In this document: piece by piece, positions 32,041 to 42,567 of the stretch
How positions within the stretch are numbered: the stretch's first letter is position 1
How the letters are laid out: the number at the start of each line of letters is the position of its first letter
From: Cyrtodaria siliqua
Lineage: Eukaryota; Mollusca; Bivalvia; Adapedonta; Hiatellidae
Length of the DNA stretch: 64,000 nucleotides
Reading direction: 5' to 3'
Assembly: GCA_037043455.1 (NCBI GenBank)
Contig: JAWPHD010000135.1
Span: forward strand, 124,001 to 188,000
The notes under the pieces: model-generated
Databases searched by the model: none
Told to the model about the DNA's origin: nothing
What the model saw: the letters and a program-made list of their open reading frames with translations, nothing else
Position numbers and translations under genes: made by a program

Positions 32041-32760
32041 TATGTCTTCCACCACAAAGTGGTAGGTGAGACAGATTATATTTGGCTTTTCCGTTCGTCC
32101 GTCACAAATCTTGTCTGCGCTATTTGTTGGATTTTTACGAAACTTTGTAAGAAGCATCAGTATGTGCATATCAAATATTGAAGGTCAAGTGCGCCGTGAC
32201 CCAATAATGATCATGAAAACCCTTGTCTGCACTGTGCACTTCCCCAGAAGCAAATCTTATCAAAATGCATGGTTTGAGTGCATTTGGGGAGAGAATGATG
32301 CCTTTTGATTTTGATGTCATTAGGTCAAAGATCATTGTCACCGTAACATGATAATGTAAAATGTTGTAAACTGTAAGTCAAATATCATGAACTTAATGGA
32401 TGGATTGCTTCTGGCGAGAGGGTGATCCTTTTGATTGTGAGTGGGTCAACGGTCAAGGTCACAGACCGGATAATGTCCGTAATGAAACTCTTTTTTACTT
32501 TCTCTAAAGCTAATTTCATAAAACGTCATACTTTGACTGCCTTTGGTGAATAATCCCTGTTTATTTTGAAGTCAGTAGTTGAAAGGTCCGTTACCATGAC
32601 CGGAAAATGAAAAGTCTTGTCCACACAGTTTTTCCTTTTACCTAAAGCAAATTTCATAAAACTTCATTGGTGGACAGTGGAAAGAGGATGATCCGTTTGA
32701 TTTTTAGGTCAAAAGTCAAGTTCCTGCTGACATCCATTATCAAACATTTATAAACAAGGA
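32041..32760. repeat. GTCAAGGTCAC-type bivalve repeat, decayed tandem units
   Basis: Begins with CACCACAAAGTGGTAGGTGA and a TCCGTTCGTCCGTCACAAAT block, followed by about four decayed units of 110-130 bp that combine AAATTTCATAAAAC(G/T)TCAT, GA(G/T)GATGATCC(G/T)TTTGATT and AGGTCAA(A)GGTCAAGGTCAC-like strings. I recognise the type from bivalve genomes. Frames of 80-84 codons here are shadows. Confidence 0.65.
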
Positions 32761-33029
32761 TAAGCATATGGTACAACACACATGTTATAATATAACTATA
32801 TATGCCCTATAAGGATAACAGACCCGCACTTTTCGGATTCACGCGTACAGTGTTTCACAACACCACAAACCATTGACACAATTTCATGTCCACATATTTA
32901 TGTTATGCAATCTTCGAGTTTACACAAAATCATGTTTGTTACTGACAGTAGCATGTCTGTTACTCGTCAGTCATTTACTCGAGTCGCCCCCTCAGTTTCA
33001 AACGAACAGTTAAAAGAATATACTTCTTT

Positions 33030-34205
33030 CTGCCTGTTAAACTTATATTAGTTTATCGCTTTTTCTGATTTCGAAAATTAACTCTGCAACGTATCATGAT
33101 TTTATTTTCCGATATACCGTTGCAACATTGTAAAATAAATTGGGTACTCTGACATTAACCCAAAGCATGTATAGATCAAAAATTTAGTGTAAAATACATA
33201 GACACATACGGGGCGGGGGGGGGGGGGGGGGGGGGGGGGGGGGATGAAAGAACTTGCCTCCGTTTTTTTTTTTATATTTTACATATCTACAGAGGAAAAA
33301 TGTATTTACGTGTACATGCTTTTTTCTGTTCTAAAATGATGAAATAAATTGAATTTGATTAAAACTGCGCATTCGCAGCTATATACAACTTAATCAATAC
33401 GGTATAGAGGGTGGTGGGGGTGGCATGAAGGGCGGGGTTGCAGGGATATTACCGTAATGGTGTCCTTGAAAAAAACTGCGAACATTCTACTCTAATAATT
33501 CATTAAATACAGAACAATGTTGAAATCAATATATCTCTTAAAAAGGATTTCACAATTTCATGGTTTTATATCCCGCGTGTACATTAACTTCGAAAGGCGA
33601 TTGTTCATATTTTAGCGAACACGGTGTACTTTGTTAATTTTGGGGAAAAAAAAGTACTTTTTTCTGATTGACTTTAAATTTTGGTTTTTAATAGTAGACA
33701 TGTCAATGAACACTTTCAAGAAAAAAAACTCATTCTCGTTGTTAAAACTTCATTTTTTTGCAATTTTTTCGGATTCAGAAAATTAGCACTGCAATATATA
33801 TTTTCACCATCCTCATTTCCTTTCCCGACGTACCGTTGCAATTTGGTTTGTTAAAACCTATTCCGAGCACTCCGGCATAAACCAAAAGCATGTATAGATC
33901 AGAAATTTAATCTGGAATGCATCGATACATACATTTGAAATATATGTATTGAAATAATGGAATTATTTCATTTTTCGTGTACCCAGTCGCGTCTGTAAAT
34001 GTACATGCGTTATGCCGTCTTTGAGTCCGTGGGTCATGTTAGTTAATTTTGGGAAAAAAAAAGTACTTGTCTCCGATTTCATTAAAATTTTGCATATGGA
34101 CAGAAGAAAGATTTATCTATGCGTACATGCATTTGTTTTTATTCTCGCTTCTAAATTGACGAAATAAATCGATTTTGATTTAAAAGCGCATTGTTGGCAA
34201 TTTAA
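33030..34205. repeat. Diverged large direct repeat containing a triplicated block
   Basis: 33060-33200 and 33765-33930 share CGAAAATTA(A)/CAGAAAATTAGC, ACCGTTGCAA, AAAGCATGTATAGATCA and AAATTTA. Blocks of type AGTACTT(G)(T/C)CTCCG and (G)AAATAAATTGA..TTTGATT follow at 33250-33365 and 34060-34190, with a third, partial block at 33645-33710. The duplication is old (about 75% by eye). Confidence 0.65.
33210..33243. repeat. Poly(G) tract, 29 consecutive G
   Basis: GGGG-C followed by 29 G (33215-33243). The matching positions of the sister repeats read TTTTGGGG and TTTTGGG, so this looks like a slippage expansion of a short G run. It could form G-quadruplexes. The exact length may be a sequencing or assembly uncertainty. 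Confidence 0.9.
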
Positions 34206-34489
34206 ACCTTAAAACAACCTAAATTCATCCCTTTGAAAAATACCTTTATCTATTAATGGGAATTCCACGAAGTGTACACCAATTATGTTCGAACAATGTA
34301 GTTTGTGAATATTATTACTTTAACAACGATCTGTGATTGTGTTTTGTCATAATCACAGTTTATAGATAAGAGGTGAAGAAATCTGACCAGTGACAATTTT
34401 CCCGATAATGTCATTTTGTTATCGATTTTATCACGTGACCTTGTTTGATAAATATTCCTACGCCATAAGGCTGGCGTTCCTACTGAAGG

Positions 34490-34575
34490 GAGCTCCTGTG
34501 GAAGCAACAAACACAGCTAAGAGAATAACATAGCAGACTCGGTTTTATTGAATCTGTTCAGTAGAGGTAATATAA
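34490..34575 (-). mobile_element. Family B fragment
   Basis: GGAGCTCCTGTGGAAGCAAC, AAACACAGCTAAGAGAATAA, CAGACTCGGTTTTATTGAAT, CTGTTCAGTAGAGGTAATAT, then cut and joined to family C. The first stem has one mismatch (GAATCTG). Confidence 0.7.
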
Positions 34576-34735
34576 GAAATAGTATGAGAGTGGACCTTTG
34601 GAAACGGCCAAACTCGATACCTACGAAATATGCAGTCTCGGTTTGATTGAGACTGTTCATGAACGGTAGTGAAATATGCTTGCTACCGCTCACGGCCCCT
34701 AGCCCCGGGTTGAGCGGGTCTCAATATTCATAAGG
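34576..34735 (-). mobile_element. Family C repeat, best preserved
   Basis: GTGGACCTTTGGAAACGGCC, AAACTCGATACC, then the first stem CAGTCTC/GAGACTG (34633-34655), the second stem GAACGGTAG (34661-34669) with CTACCGCTC (34683-34691), CCTAGCCCCGGGTTGAGCGG and TCTCAATATTCAT. CCGCTC can alternatively pair with the downstream GAGCGG. Confidence 0.75.
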
Positions 34736-34822
34736 CCTACACGGATGCATGGATCATATTTCAAAGGTTCACGGTCGAGATATCCTCCGAAGACGTACAA
34801 AAGCTCTGAATGAAACAACTAG

Positions 34823-34917
34823 AAAATATGGTTTGCTCAATAAAACCGAGTCTGCTGCTTTATTCTCTTAATTATGTTTGTTGCTTTCATAGGATCACTT
34901 TTATCAGTATTTATTGA
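34823..34917 (+). mobile_element. Family B terminus
   Basis: CTCAATAAAACCGAGTCTGC, TGCTTTATTCTCTTAATTAT, GTTTGTTGCTTTCATAGGAT and TTATCAGTATTTATTGATAC. It has the opposite orientation to the family B piece 300 bp upstream, so B-C-B forms a small cluster. Confidence 0.7.
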
Positions 34918-34971
34918 TACCTTATGATCTATACCTGAAAGTGGACGAGAGTGACTAGACAATATAAATAA

Positions 34972-35241
34972 AAACAATTACAGTACGATGGTAATGATAA
35001 CGACACTGATGATCATAATGAATACACCGAGGAAGAACTAGCATATGACATGTTTGATGTGAAGATGCAGTCAATTGGAATTGGTGCCGAGAGAAACAGT
35101 GAAAGTCCTTTTGATAAACGTTTGAAAACTTCAACACTGCTAAAACAGTAAGAATATAAACCAATACCACATTCTATAAACAATAATAATGACTCTTTAC
35201 AAGAAATTGAAGAAAGGTTACCAAATGATATAGACGAATAA
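34972..35241 (+). pseudogene. Acidic open frame with one internal stop
   Basis: One frame reads without stops except TAA at 35149-35151, ending at TAA-TAA (35239-35244). It is rich in Asp, Glu and Asn (YDGNDNDTDDHNEYTEEEL; FDVKMQSIGIGAE; LQEIEERLPNDIDE). The composition differs from surrounding random frames, and an AATAAAA follows the stop. I read it as the C-terminal end of a protein relic. Alternatively ATTACAG|TACG and AACA|GTAAGA could bound a 164-nt exon. No family recognised. Confidence 0.4.
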
Positions 35242-35289
35242 TAAAATATGGGCATCTGGAAACATGACTTAAAATGAATAAAATGATAA

Positions 35290-35420
35290 AATATGGAACT
35301 TTTCTTTTTTACTATTTATGGACGTAATTAAATTCTATTCCTGTGAAAATGAGAAGAATAGTCCTATAGAAATCACAGTATCCACTGTTTGTGGACGTAA
35401 TTAAATTCTATGCTTGTGAA
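35290..35420. repeat. Short direct repeat and family D scrap
   Basis: GGACGTAATTAAATTCTAT(T/G)C followed by (C)TGTGAAAA occurs at 35320 and 35392, 72 bp apart. Between them AGTCCTATAGAAATCACAGT matches the family D 3' terminus (GGGTCCTATAGAAACCACAG). Confidence 0.6.
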
Positions 35421-35460
35421 AACACATTATCAATGAAATACAGTAAAACATTTAAACTAT

Positions 35461-35662
35461 TTTTGGAGAATTGGGTAACGACTTCCCCACGGTAAATGGC
35501 TTCCGTTCATGAGTGGACCAAAACACACTGGCACGCAGTTGTCCGAAACATGTGAAAAGGGCTCATTTAACGCTAGAGGGACGCATGTGTGTCCCTGTGC
35601 TTTGGTCCACTCATGAACCGAGGTCATTTACCATGGAAAAGACAATACACAATTCTCCAAAA
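35461..35662. mobile_element. Palindromic element, about 200 bp
   Basis: TTTTGGAGAATTG at the left and CAATTCTCCAAAA at the right are perfect inverses. Inward GGTAAATG, TTCATGAGTGGACCAAA and CAC(A)CTGGCACG are mirrored by TTTGGTCCACTCATGAA and CATTTACC. The plus-strand frame 35513-35749 overlaps it and is not credible as a gene. Confidence 0.85.
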
Positions 35663-36015
35663 TTCTTTAACCATTTTACTCTACACCGAAACACGTACCA
35701 GACAGTGGGTTATGAAGCATGCGCATCACAAGTAACAGCCAAAGACTAAATTGAAAAAGCAGACAAGATATCATATGGGTGGTTAAACAATAGAAGTGGA
35801 ATCAACGAATCGAAATTTAAGCAAAAGAAATTTAAGCAACCAGCTTGAGCAAGTTTAAAATTAGGTGATTGAAATGCATCCCGATACAGTGGAACAACAA
35901 TAAATACTGAGGTGAACCATATTGTTGCTCCAAGTTATTTGTAGAGAGTTATCCAAGGAGACAAGCCACTGATTGTTCTCATTGTTTCCTCAGTTACGTG
36001 CACATCTCTGTAAAT
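35663..36015. other. Nothing recognised
   Basis: Spacer between two palindromic elements, with GAAATTTAAGC(A) repeated near 35813 and 35827. No gene. Confidence 0.4.
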
Positions 36016-36664
36016 AGAGAATATCATGTCTTAGTGCCTGATCACATCCAGTTTATCAGGTGAGGCTGAGAAAAACATAAAGCCCAAGGCTGTGCTGATA
36101 AACTGGATGTGATTAGGCACTAACATGATATTCTATTTATCATGTTGATCGTTTTAAATCATTTAATTTACCCTTTTCCCATTTCTTTCCGTTCAGAAAT
36201 ACACAGACGTCATCAAATATACCCGGACGTCATAAAAAGAGGTGCACCTGTAGGGATAGGAAAGTAACTGCCCAGAAAAGAGTTTTTATCATGTCGATCT
36301 CCATAATTCTGCCGAGAAACAGGGTACCTGAGATAAAACCTTATCTCGGCAGTTACATTCCTATCCAGTTAGGTGCACTTCTTTTGATGACGTCGGCACC
36401 TCTTTTGATGACGTCATGGTATATTTGATGACGTTTGGGTGTTTTGAAGGGGAAAAATGGCAATAAATGGGAAAAAAGGTAAATTAAATAATTTTAAACG
36501 ATCAACATGATAAATGGAATATCATGTTAGTGCCTGATCTCATCCAGTTTATCAGGTTCGGCACGAACAAAATGAAACCCTTGGCACAGCCTCGGGCTTC
36601 ATTTTTTCTCAGCCTCACCTGATAAACTGGATGATATCAGGCACTAACATGATATTCTCTCTAT
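36016..36664. mobile_element. Nested palindrome, about 650 bp
   Basis: Outer arms of about 280-300 bp run inward from AGAGAATATCATG(T). Each arm itself holds a hairpin: TGATCACATCCAGTTTATCA against its inverse at 36096-36117, and CATCCAGTTTATCAGG against CCTGATAAACTGGATG at 36541 and 36617. Further mirrored blocks are CATGATAAATGG/TATTTATCATG, GACGTCATCAAATATACC and GGTGCACCT..GGATAGGAA..TAACTGCC; the centre is near 36320. TGACGTCA lies at 36409-36416. 36665-36730 repeats the arm-centre motif (ATCTCAGG, CTGTTTCT, AGATCGAC). No protein coding. Confidence 0.85.
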
Positions 36665-36730
36665 CTCAGGCACTCTGTTTCTAGGCAAAATTACACAGAT
36701 CGACGTGATAACATTTCGTACCTCTTCTGT

Positions 36731-37300
36731 GGGGGCATTTTGTCGACACGGATACTTCAGAAGCATCGCGCAAAATATGTGTGTCACTGGCTAATCGATC
36801 TTGACATTTATTTTATTATCTCAATATATCTCTACAGTATGCTGCAAAATCGTGCGACTACTGATTAAGCATTATCATGTCGTGCGAAATATCATTGTCA
36901 TTTGATAATCTGTTTGGGATTGTGTTATTATCTTTGTTCATGTGAATAGGATGTATTAAGCACACTACTATTATCAATAGTGCAAACGTTTTGGAATAAA
37001 GCCGATCATAATAGCTCACCTGCGATTCGTTTTGAGAATCGTTCGACTAGATAACCTTTTACATGTATTAATTTATACTGCCAGTATATTCTGCAAATTA
37101 AAGTTACGTATGACAGATGTATTGTTATCTAACCTTTAAATGTTGAATTTACGCAAAATATCAGATTATGTAGCGTTTAATTACGTTTCACTTAATGTAT
37201 AGAATGTGATATATGTTGCCTATAAATATCTCTTATCTGTCTTGCAATCCTATTCCTGAAACATTTTCTTCTTTCCGGGTTTATTCCTATCAATTAAAAT
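36731..37300. other. Nothing recognised
   Basis: Unique AT-rich sequence without gene-like frames. Confidence 0.4.
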
Positions 37301-37468
37301 AGGATTGTTACTAGAGTAACGTGTTCTCAAAGTTTGTATCGCCTCGAGTAGGTAAATGACAGATCAATGATCTCACGAGAGGCGGAGCCTCGAGTCGGAT
37401 ACTTGATCTGTCATTTACCTACGAGAGGTGATACACACTTCCAGAACACGTTACTCTAGTAATGATCC
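37301..37468. mobile_element. Hairpin MITE, 67-bp arms
   Basis: AGGATTGTTACTAGAGTAAC, GTGTTCT, GTATCGCCTCG(A/T)GTAGGT, AAATGACAGATCAA at 37301-37367 is mirrored by TTGATCTGTCATTT, ACCTACGAGAGGTGATAC, AGAACACGTTACTCTAGTAA and TGATCCT at 37403-37468. The loop contains GAGGCGGAGCCTC, itself a perfect hairpin. No coding. Confidence 0.88.
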
Positions 37469-37977
37469 TTTTATTATATACCTCCTACATCTGATTAACA
37501 TTTAGAAATATTTGCATTTCTGTTGCATACGTATGCAATAAAGAAGGTTTCTAAATGTTTCAAGGCTTATTTTTTGATAAAGCGTAGAAGGGAAATGGAC
37601 GTATTTTAATATATTTGGTGTGTAGCTACAGCTTACAAGTTAAAGTTCATTGGTGTGACATACTTGTTTTGTTTGTTTGACGTAACGTCGTCTTGACGTT
37701 CTCGTGCAAATTGGTATAAATGCGAGCATTATTAGGAATTTCCCTGTTCTATTTTAAGTAGGATAGTGATACGGAATCTATTTTTAGTAGCATACTGATA
37801 CGGATTCAGAAAACATCTAGAGGTGATACAGGTTTTTGTATTCCACTGTAAGAAAATGAAGGTACTATATATATAATTATTGTTAGGTATATAATAAAAA
37901 CAAATAAAATGAGTATTCGGCTCCGTAAATAAACATAAACAAAAAGGTGAAATGGACTGAGAATATATAATTATATA
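37469..37977. other. Nothing recognised
   Basis: Unique AT-rich sequence. A weak direct repeat (GATACGGA(T/A)TC) occurs near 37769 and 37798. Confidence 0.4.
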
Positions 37978-38340
37978 CAAAAATGAGAAATAGGGTCCTA
38001 TAGAAACCACAGCGCCCGAACGCAATGGCATCGTAGGTCCGCACTGTACTGCAAACACGGACTTGAAAATACAATGAAAGAGACAAAAAACAACAGAAAG
38101 GGTGGTGAAGACAGGTTTACCGACTTGGAACGGTCAGTAGGCAATAAGGCCTACTGGTTAGCTTGAATCGATTTTATATGCGCACAATCCTCGCTATTAT
38201 CCTGTCTTCAGCGCCCAAATAGACAAGACAGTGTAAACAAAACTACATCCCATCAAAAGGAATTCTCTAACAATAAAGTCCACATCCAGAGAAACTAACT
38301 AAAGAAACACATACAAAAAAATAAAATAAATAAACATCAC
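37978..38340 (-). mobile_element. Family D retroelement 3' UTR, copy 2
   Basis: About 95% like 11155-11500 by eye, including the 8-bp hairpin CAGTAGGC/GCCTACTG, CCTGTCTTCAGCGCCC and AACTACATCCCATC. It is cut upstream (higher coordinates) of the coding part and ends in AAATAAATAAA-type sequence. Overlapping minus-strand frames are shadows. Confidence 0.85.
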
Positions 38341-38442
38341 AAAGTCATGATTTGGCACATTTAAAAGGTCGATCACACGATAACAGATGAATGTTGGTGA
38401 ACTAGACAATATAATTAGTCAAGGCATAAGTAGAATCAAATC

Positions 38443-38464
38443 TTTTTTTTTTTTTTTTTTTTTT
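38443..38464. repeat. Poly(T) run, 22 bases
   Basis: An uninterrupted T run in unique sequence; it may be an A-tail of an unidentified retro-insertion on the minus strand. Confidence 0.9.
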
Positions 38465-38599
38465 CACAAATAAGTTTTCCCCTATTGCTCACAAAACCAG
38501 ACCGTGGTCGCGAGTTTTACGGAGTCATACGTACGACATGTCAGATAATGGTTTAATGGGTTTAAAATGAAAGAACTAACAATGACACTTTAGTAATAT

Positions 38600-38850
38600 A
38601 TACTGAAATGGGGATCCCTTGAAAGCAACAAACACACATTAGAAAGAAAAGAAGTAGATTCGGTTTTATTGTGTCTGATCATCTGACGTAATATAAAGCG
38701 GCTCATGTCCAATAGAGTTGATTTTAAGCAGTATTCTACTTTAAAGCCATAAAGGATGATGGACTTGATGATCCCAAAGGACCAATTTTGATTCATAGTC
38801 GGTGCGACATTTTACAGCCGTCACACAGCACTAAACAAACGCTAGTGTGA
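38600..38850 (-). mobile_element. Family B repeat, diverged
   Basis: GAAATGGGGATCCCTTGAAA, GCAACAAACACACATTAG, AGATTCGGTTTTATTGTGTC, GCAGTATTCTACTTTAAAGC, GATCCCAAAGGACCAA, TAGTCGGTGCGACATTTTAC and CACTAAACAAACGC. It shows the full right half of the family, with stem pairing partly lost. Confidence 0.7.
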
Positions 38851-38859
38851 ATATCAATA

Positions 38860-39345
38860 AAAGCTTAATCCCCTTAATGGTTTGTTCTCTTGTTGCTGTG
38901 GCTTCTGCCAAGTCAATGAGTACCTTCTTTGAGGCTTTCTATGCTTTTGTTCTTTTGTATTTATATATACACGAGCATCTTTGTGTTTTACTTATAGTGC
39001 CTATTAATGCTGCCTTGTTGGTTAGAGAATAATTCAAGGCGGGGATTTCTTTATTTACACTGTCCCGTTTTATGACAGTAGGGTAAGTGTGAGGTTTGGT
39101 GCACCCTAGAACATGGTTTAATCCTCCCAGCGGCCTTTCTTGCCACTGACCGTTCCAAGGTAACCCTATTGACAACCCTTTCTGACAACCCGTTCGTGTG
39201 TGTGTGATGTTTATTTGTCCTTTTATTTATCTTTAAAGTTGTTTTTTGTTTCTGTGTGTGTTTGTGGGTTCTTTGTTTCTGTGTGTGTTTGTGGTTGACA
39301 GTCGTCCTTGAATGCTACTTTTCCTGTTCGATTTTTATATCTATA
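38860..39345 (+). mobile_element. Family A 3' end with hydrophobic ORF tail, sense
   Basis: Starts with the open tail (38847-39032), which reads LMVCSLVAVASAKSMS and VLLIVPINAALLVRE, followed by CACTGTCCCG, GAGGTTTGGTGCACCC, CAGCGGCC/GCCACTGACCG and a partly doubled TGTGTGTTTGTGG block, and ends CTTTTCCTGTTCGATTTTTA TATCT. The apparent leader-like start is not a signal peptide of a real gene but the end of the retroelement frame. Confidence 0.75.
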
Positions 39346-39989
39346 TTAAAATGGGTCAATTGGAAGAACAAACACAAGCAAGAGAGAAATGTCACCAACT
39401 GGAACCAGTTGAAGCGTTATTTAACTTTAAAGACATACAGATCGGACATGATGACCCCATAGGACCACTAAGTAAAGTTTCGTTTGCTTTGTTTGGTGAA
39501 AATGTGAATACATCTTAAAGGATAAATTGAGTTTTCTTTTACCGTGTCAATTCTCTGGAATATTTAAGCGAACGTACAGCATAGAAACGTCGTCAATTCA
39601 CATTAACTTTATTTGTAGAATTTAATTTTGTCAAAGAATTCACCTTCTTCGTTTTAAATAGATTACGGATACTATTTATTGACTGGAAAACATATAAACC
39701 TTCTGTCAGTTATTAACGTGATTCTGGTCATACATACCCTTTTTATTGAATTGGTAGTCTGTACGGAATTAGTACGGTTCTGGATTAATTTAACAAACTA
39801 AACCTAATTGTTAGTATGCATCATTTAAACATTGTATTAGAAAATACATAAATTACATTACACTGACTAATTAACACACTGTGTGAGACACTTTCATAAA
39901 TCAAAGCACTAAAAGTACTGAGAAGGCAAGGTTTGATAGGAAAGACTGTATGAATAATTGCACGATTGCTGGACATTTAAAATTTCCAT
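39346..39989. other. Nothing recognised
   Basis: Short overlapping plus-strand frames (39256-39518) straddle the family A end and carry no motif. The remainder is unique AT-rich sequence. Confidence 0.35.
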
Positions 39990-41490
39990 AAATCTGACAG
40001 GCTGGCTTGCAATTGCACTTAGGCATACAATAGGAAAGTTGTATTTTCCCAATAGCAGTCACTTCATTCGCTGAGAGACTTATTCTTGTGACTGGTTTGC
40101 ATTTAACATTGCCGGGTATAGCAGTTGCAATAATAAGGCCATCTAAAGTGCAAATATTATGATCCACATTATTGAACAAATTAAAGACATGACCCGTGTT
40201 GTATCCCTTCCATATCAACACCTTGGTGAACCGCCGCATTTCGCTCATATTTCTGTACTTTGGAGTATGAAGCAGAAAAGCCAAGTTTAAAGAGTGAATC
40301 AATAAGACATTTGGATTCGAGCTGCCTATGCATTTGAATCCCAAGTCTAATTTGTAAAGGTACAATAATCGATCGTGGTCGAACACATTGAATGATTGCC
40401 TGTATCGATGTAAATATCTTATCAACGTCTTTTCCCATAAATAAAGTTTTCAAAAAGAGCTTAAGAGTTGGAACAACATATTCCGAATTGGCTTGTTTAG
40501 ACGATATTTCGTCAACATCTGGGTAGAATTTACATGCAGCATATGAACTGACGGATTTTATTTAATTTCGTATCAGATTGCCACGGTCTCAATAATGCGT
40601 AGCTTTTCTAACTCCGAAATGGCCTTTTTGGGCTCGCAGTAGCAATTATGCAGAAGCGCAGAAGCAGTTGTTCTAAAAGTAACTACATCGGATTTTCCGT
40701 TTATTTCTGTTTTAATTATTCTAGCTTTTAAGTGGTCTAGAAGACGTTTCTCCATGTATTTAAAGCTATATGGTTCATATCTATTAGACATTCGTCCATT
40801 TTAAGTATTAACTCAATGACAGATATTTGTTCCCAGACGTTTTCTTCGAGGAACGTGACTGTACTAAGAAAAGCGTCATCGGTGACAGTGGAAGATGGTC
40901 CGCCACGTTTGACTGCACCGGAACCAGAAGCTACTTCGGAAAACTGTCGAGGCTTTCCTTTGACAAACACTGCACTCTTGTCCTGAAACAAACACTGCAC
41001 TACTGGTGATAAATGACATCGGCTGAAGATTATGTACCGTTTGAATGCGGGAATACACCTCATTAGACTAAAACTAAGACTAAGAATCTTTTGTTTTATC
41101 GCATGCTTCAACTATTCGCTCCTGAAAATCATAGGTTCGTACAGAAAATATAGGTTTGGTTTCCTTTCCGAAGCTTGTTAACCCTACTGTTTTGCCACAA
41201 AATAGGCAGTCTTCCCTAAATGAAAAATGTCTCTCAGACCTAAGCGTGCGTTGCGGGTCGTCTTTCCCTGTAGTAGCTTCCCATTTTCTATAATGCCCTG
41301 CTATTGATTTAGGACTGCTATATGTAGCTCTACATGTTTTATGAACATTTTGCCCAGGCTGTACACATAAATTGTCGCCACGAGCTATACTGACTCTATT
41401 TACACCATCACACCCTTTCTTCATTAAAATAACAGTATCTTGTCCAATGTCAAGACTGTCCTCGCAAATTGAACAAATGTTCATTTTCAA
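39990..41490 (-). pseudogene. Zinc-ribbon / DNVDHN-family protein, N-terminal half, frameshifted
   Basis: Intronless relic in at least four shifted frames. The N-terminal part (41490-41080, 136 codons) has C6-x2-C9 with VHKTC at 49-53 and a second pair C95-x2-C98 (CLFCGK), both zinc-ribbon-like. Next come ADVIYHQ and CSVCFRT in another frame, FLEENVWEQISVIELILKMD, then EPYSFKYMEKRLLDH and VVTFRTTASALLH, VRPRSIIVPLQI, LIDSLFKLGFSASY and NNVDHNICTLDG, and finally VTRISLSANEVTAIGKI. I recall this block order from a multi-copy protein family in molluscs, cnidarians and fish whose members are usually over 1000 residues and are probably mobile. The C-terminal part is absent here. Function unknown. 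Confidence 0.7.
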
Positions 41491-42560
41491 AAGTAAAACA
41501 GATCTACTATCACAGCTGTACTATCATAAAGAAACTGCAGAAAACATGAACTTGAAGATATACAACTGTACTCTGTCATGATTAAATAAGGCTATACATT
41601 CCGCGAAGTGCAAACTCGAAGTACGCTGACATTTGTGTTTAGTTAATATTGTGACGAAACGAGGTACGAAACTGAGGACAAAAAGCAATTGCTCATTTTG
41701 ATACTAAAATAGATTTTATACATATCGGTTTTACGTCAACCTACCTTATAACATCATTCGAACATAAATAGAAAAATTAATATGCATACAAGAATTAATT
41801 TAGGGTACAATTTTCAAATGCAAATAATGTTAGTACAAACAGGCAAGATTATAAATGAACTAGTAACCGAATAGCGCAATTATCCGAATTTCAAAATACG
41901 CTACAATGATTTTCTTCTGAAGAAAATTTGTCCAATTCTTTTTTCTAATCATATATTTATATATTGTTTTAGAAACAATTGGAAAATATTCTGTTTCAAT
42001 TTGTCCGGGGTGTTTTGTTAAATCGCCCACAACTCATACATAATGAGATTTTCGTAGAGTTTCTCGACCTGTTTATTTGCATTATAGTTGTTTTTTCAGC
42101 ATCCATTACGTTCGTCTAGCATAGATCAGCATACATGTACGACTTGAAGCCTCGGTTTATGAGAAAAATGTAGGTTATCCGCCAGATGGCGATGTGTAGG
42201 CGGCAAATGCAATGGCTATGATGCAAGTCGAAAATCATCATTTCATTCAAAAATCATTATTTGTCGAGTGGGAACTTATTTAAGAAATTAACCTATCTCA
42301 TGGCCACATTTTGATTGTAATAAATATGATGATTTCAAACTGTAAGTAGTTTAAAATGCAGTCCATACTACATCGGTAAAAATGTTTGTGGATTGCGTGA
42401 TAACCAAAATAACGATTTCTCCAAGTTTAATGTTTACGACACGGCCCCTTATTCCAGTCCTTTACTGGACTCTTCTGCGAAAACTACCAGTAAACTGGAT
42501 GTCATGCTATTTCTGAGAATCACAGTGATTAACACGTATTGATAAAACAAAACATCAGTC
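41491..42560. other. Nothing recognised
   Basis: AT-rich unique sequence. Small hairpins CCAGTCCTTTACTGG (42455) and CCAGTAAACTGG (42487) lie about 100 bp upstream of the 42.6-kb stem-loop and share the arms CCAGT/ACTGG. Confidence 0.4.
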
Positions 42561-42567
42561 ATACTTT

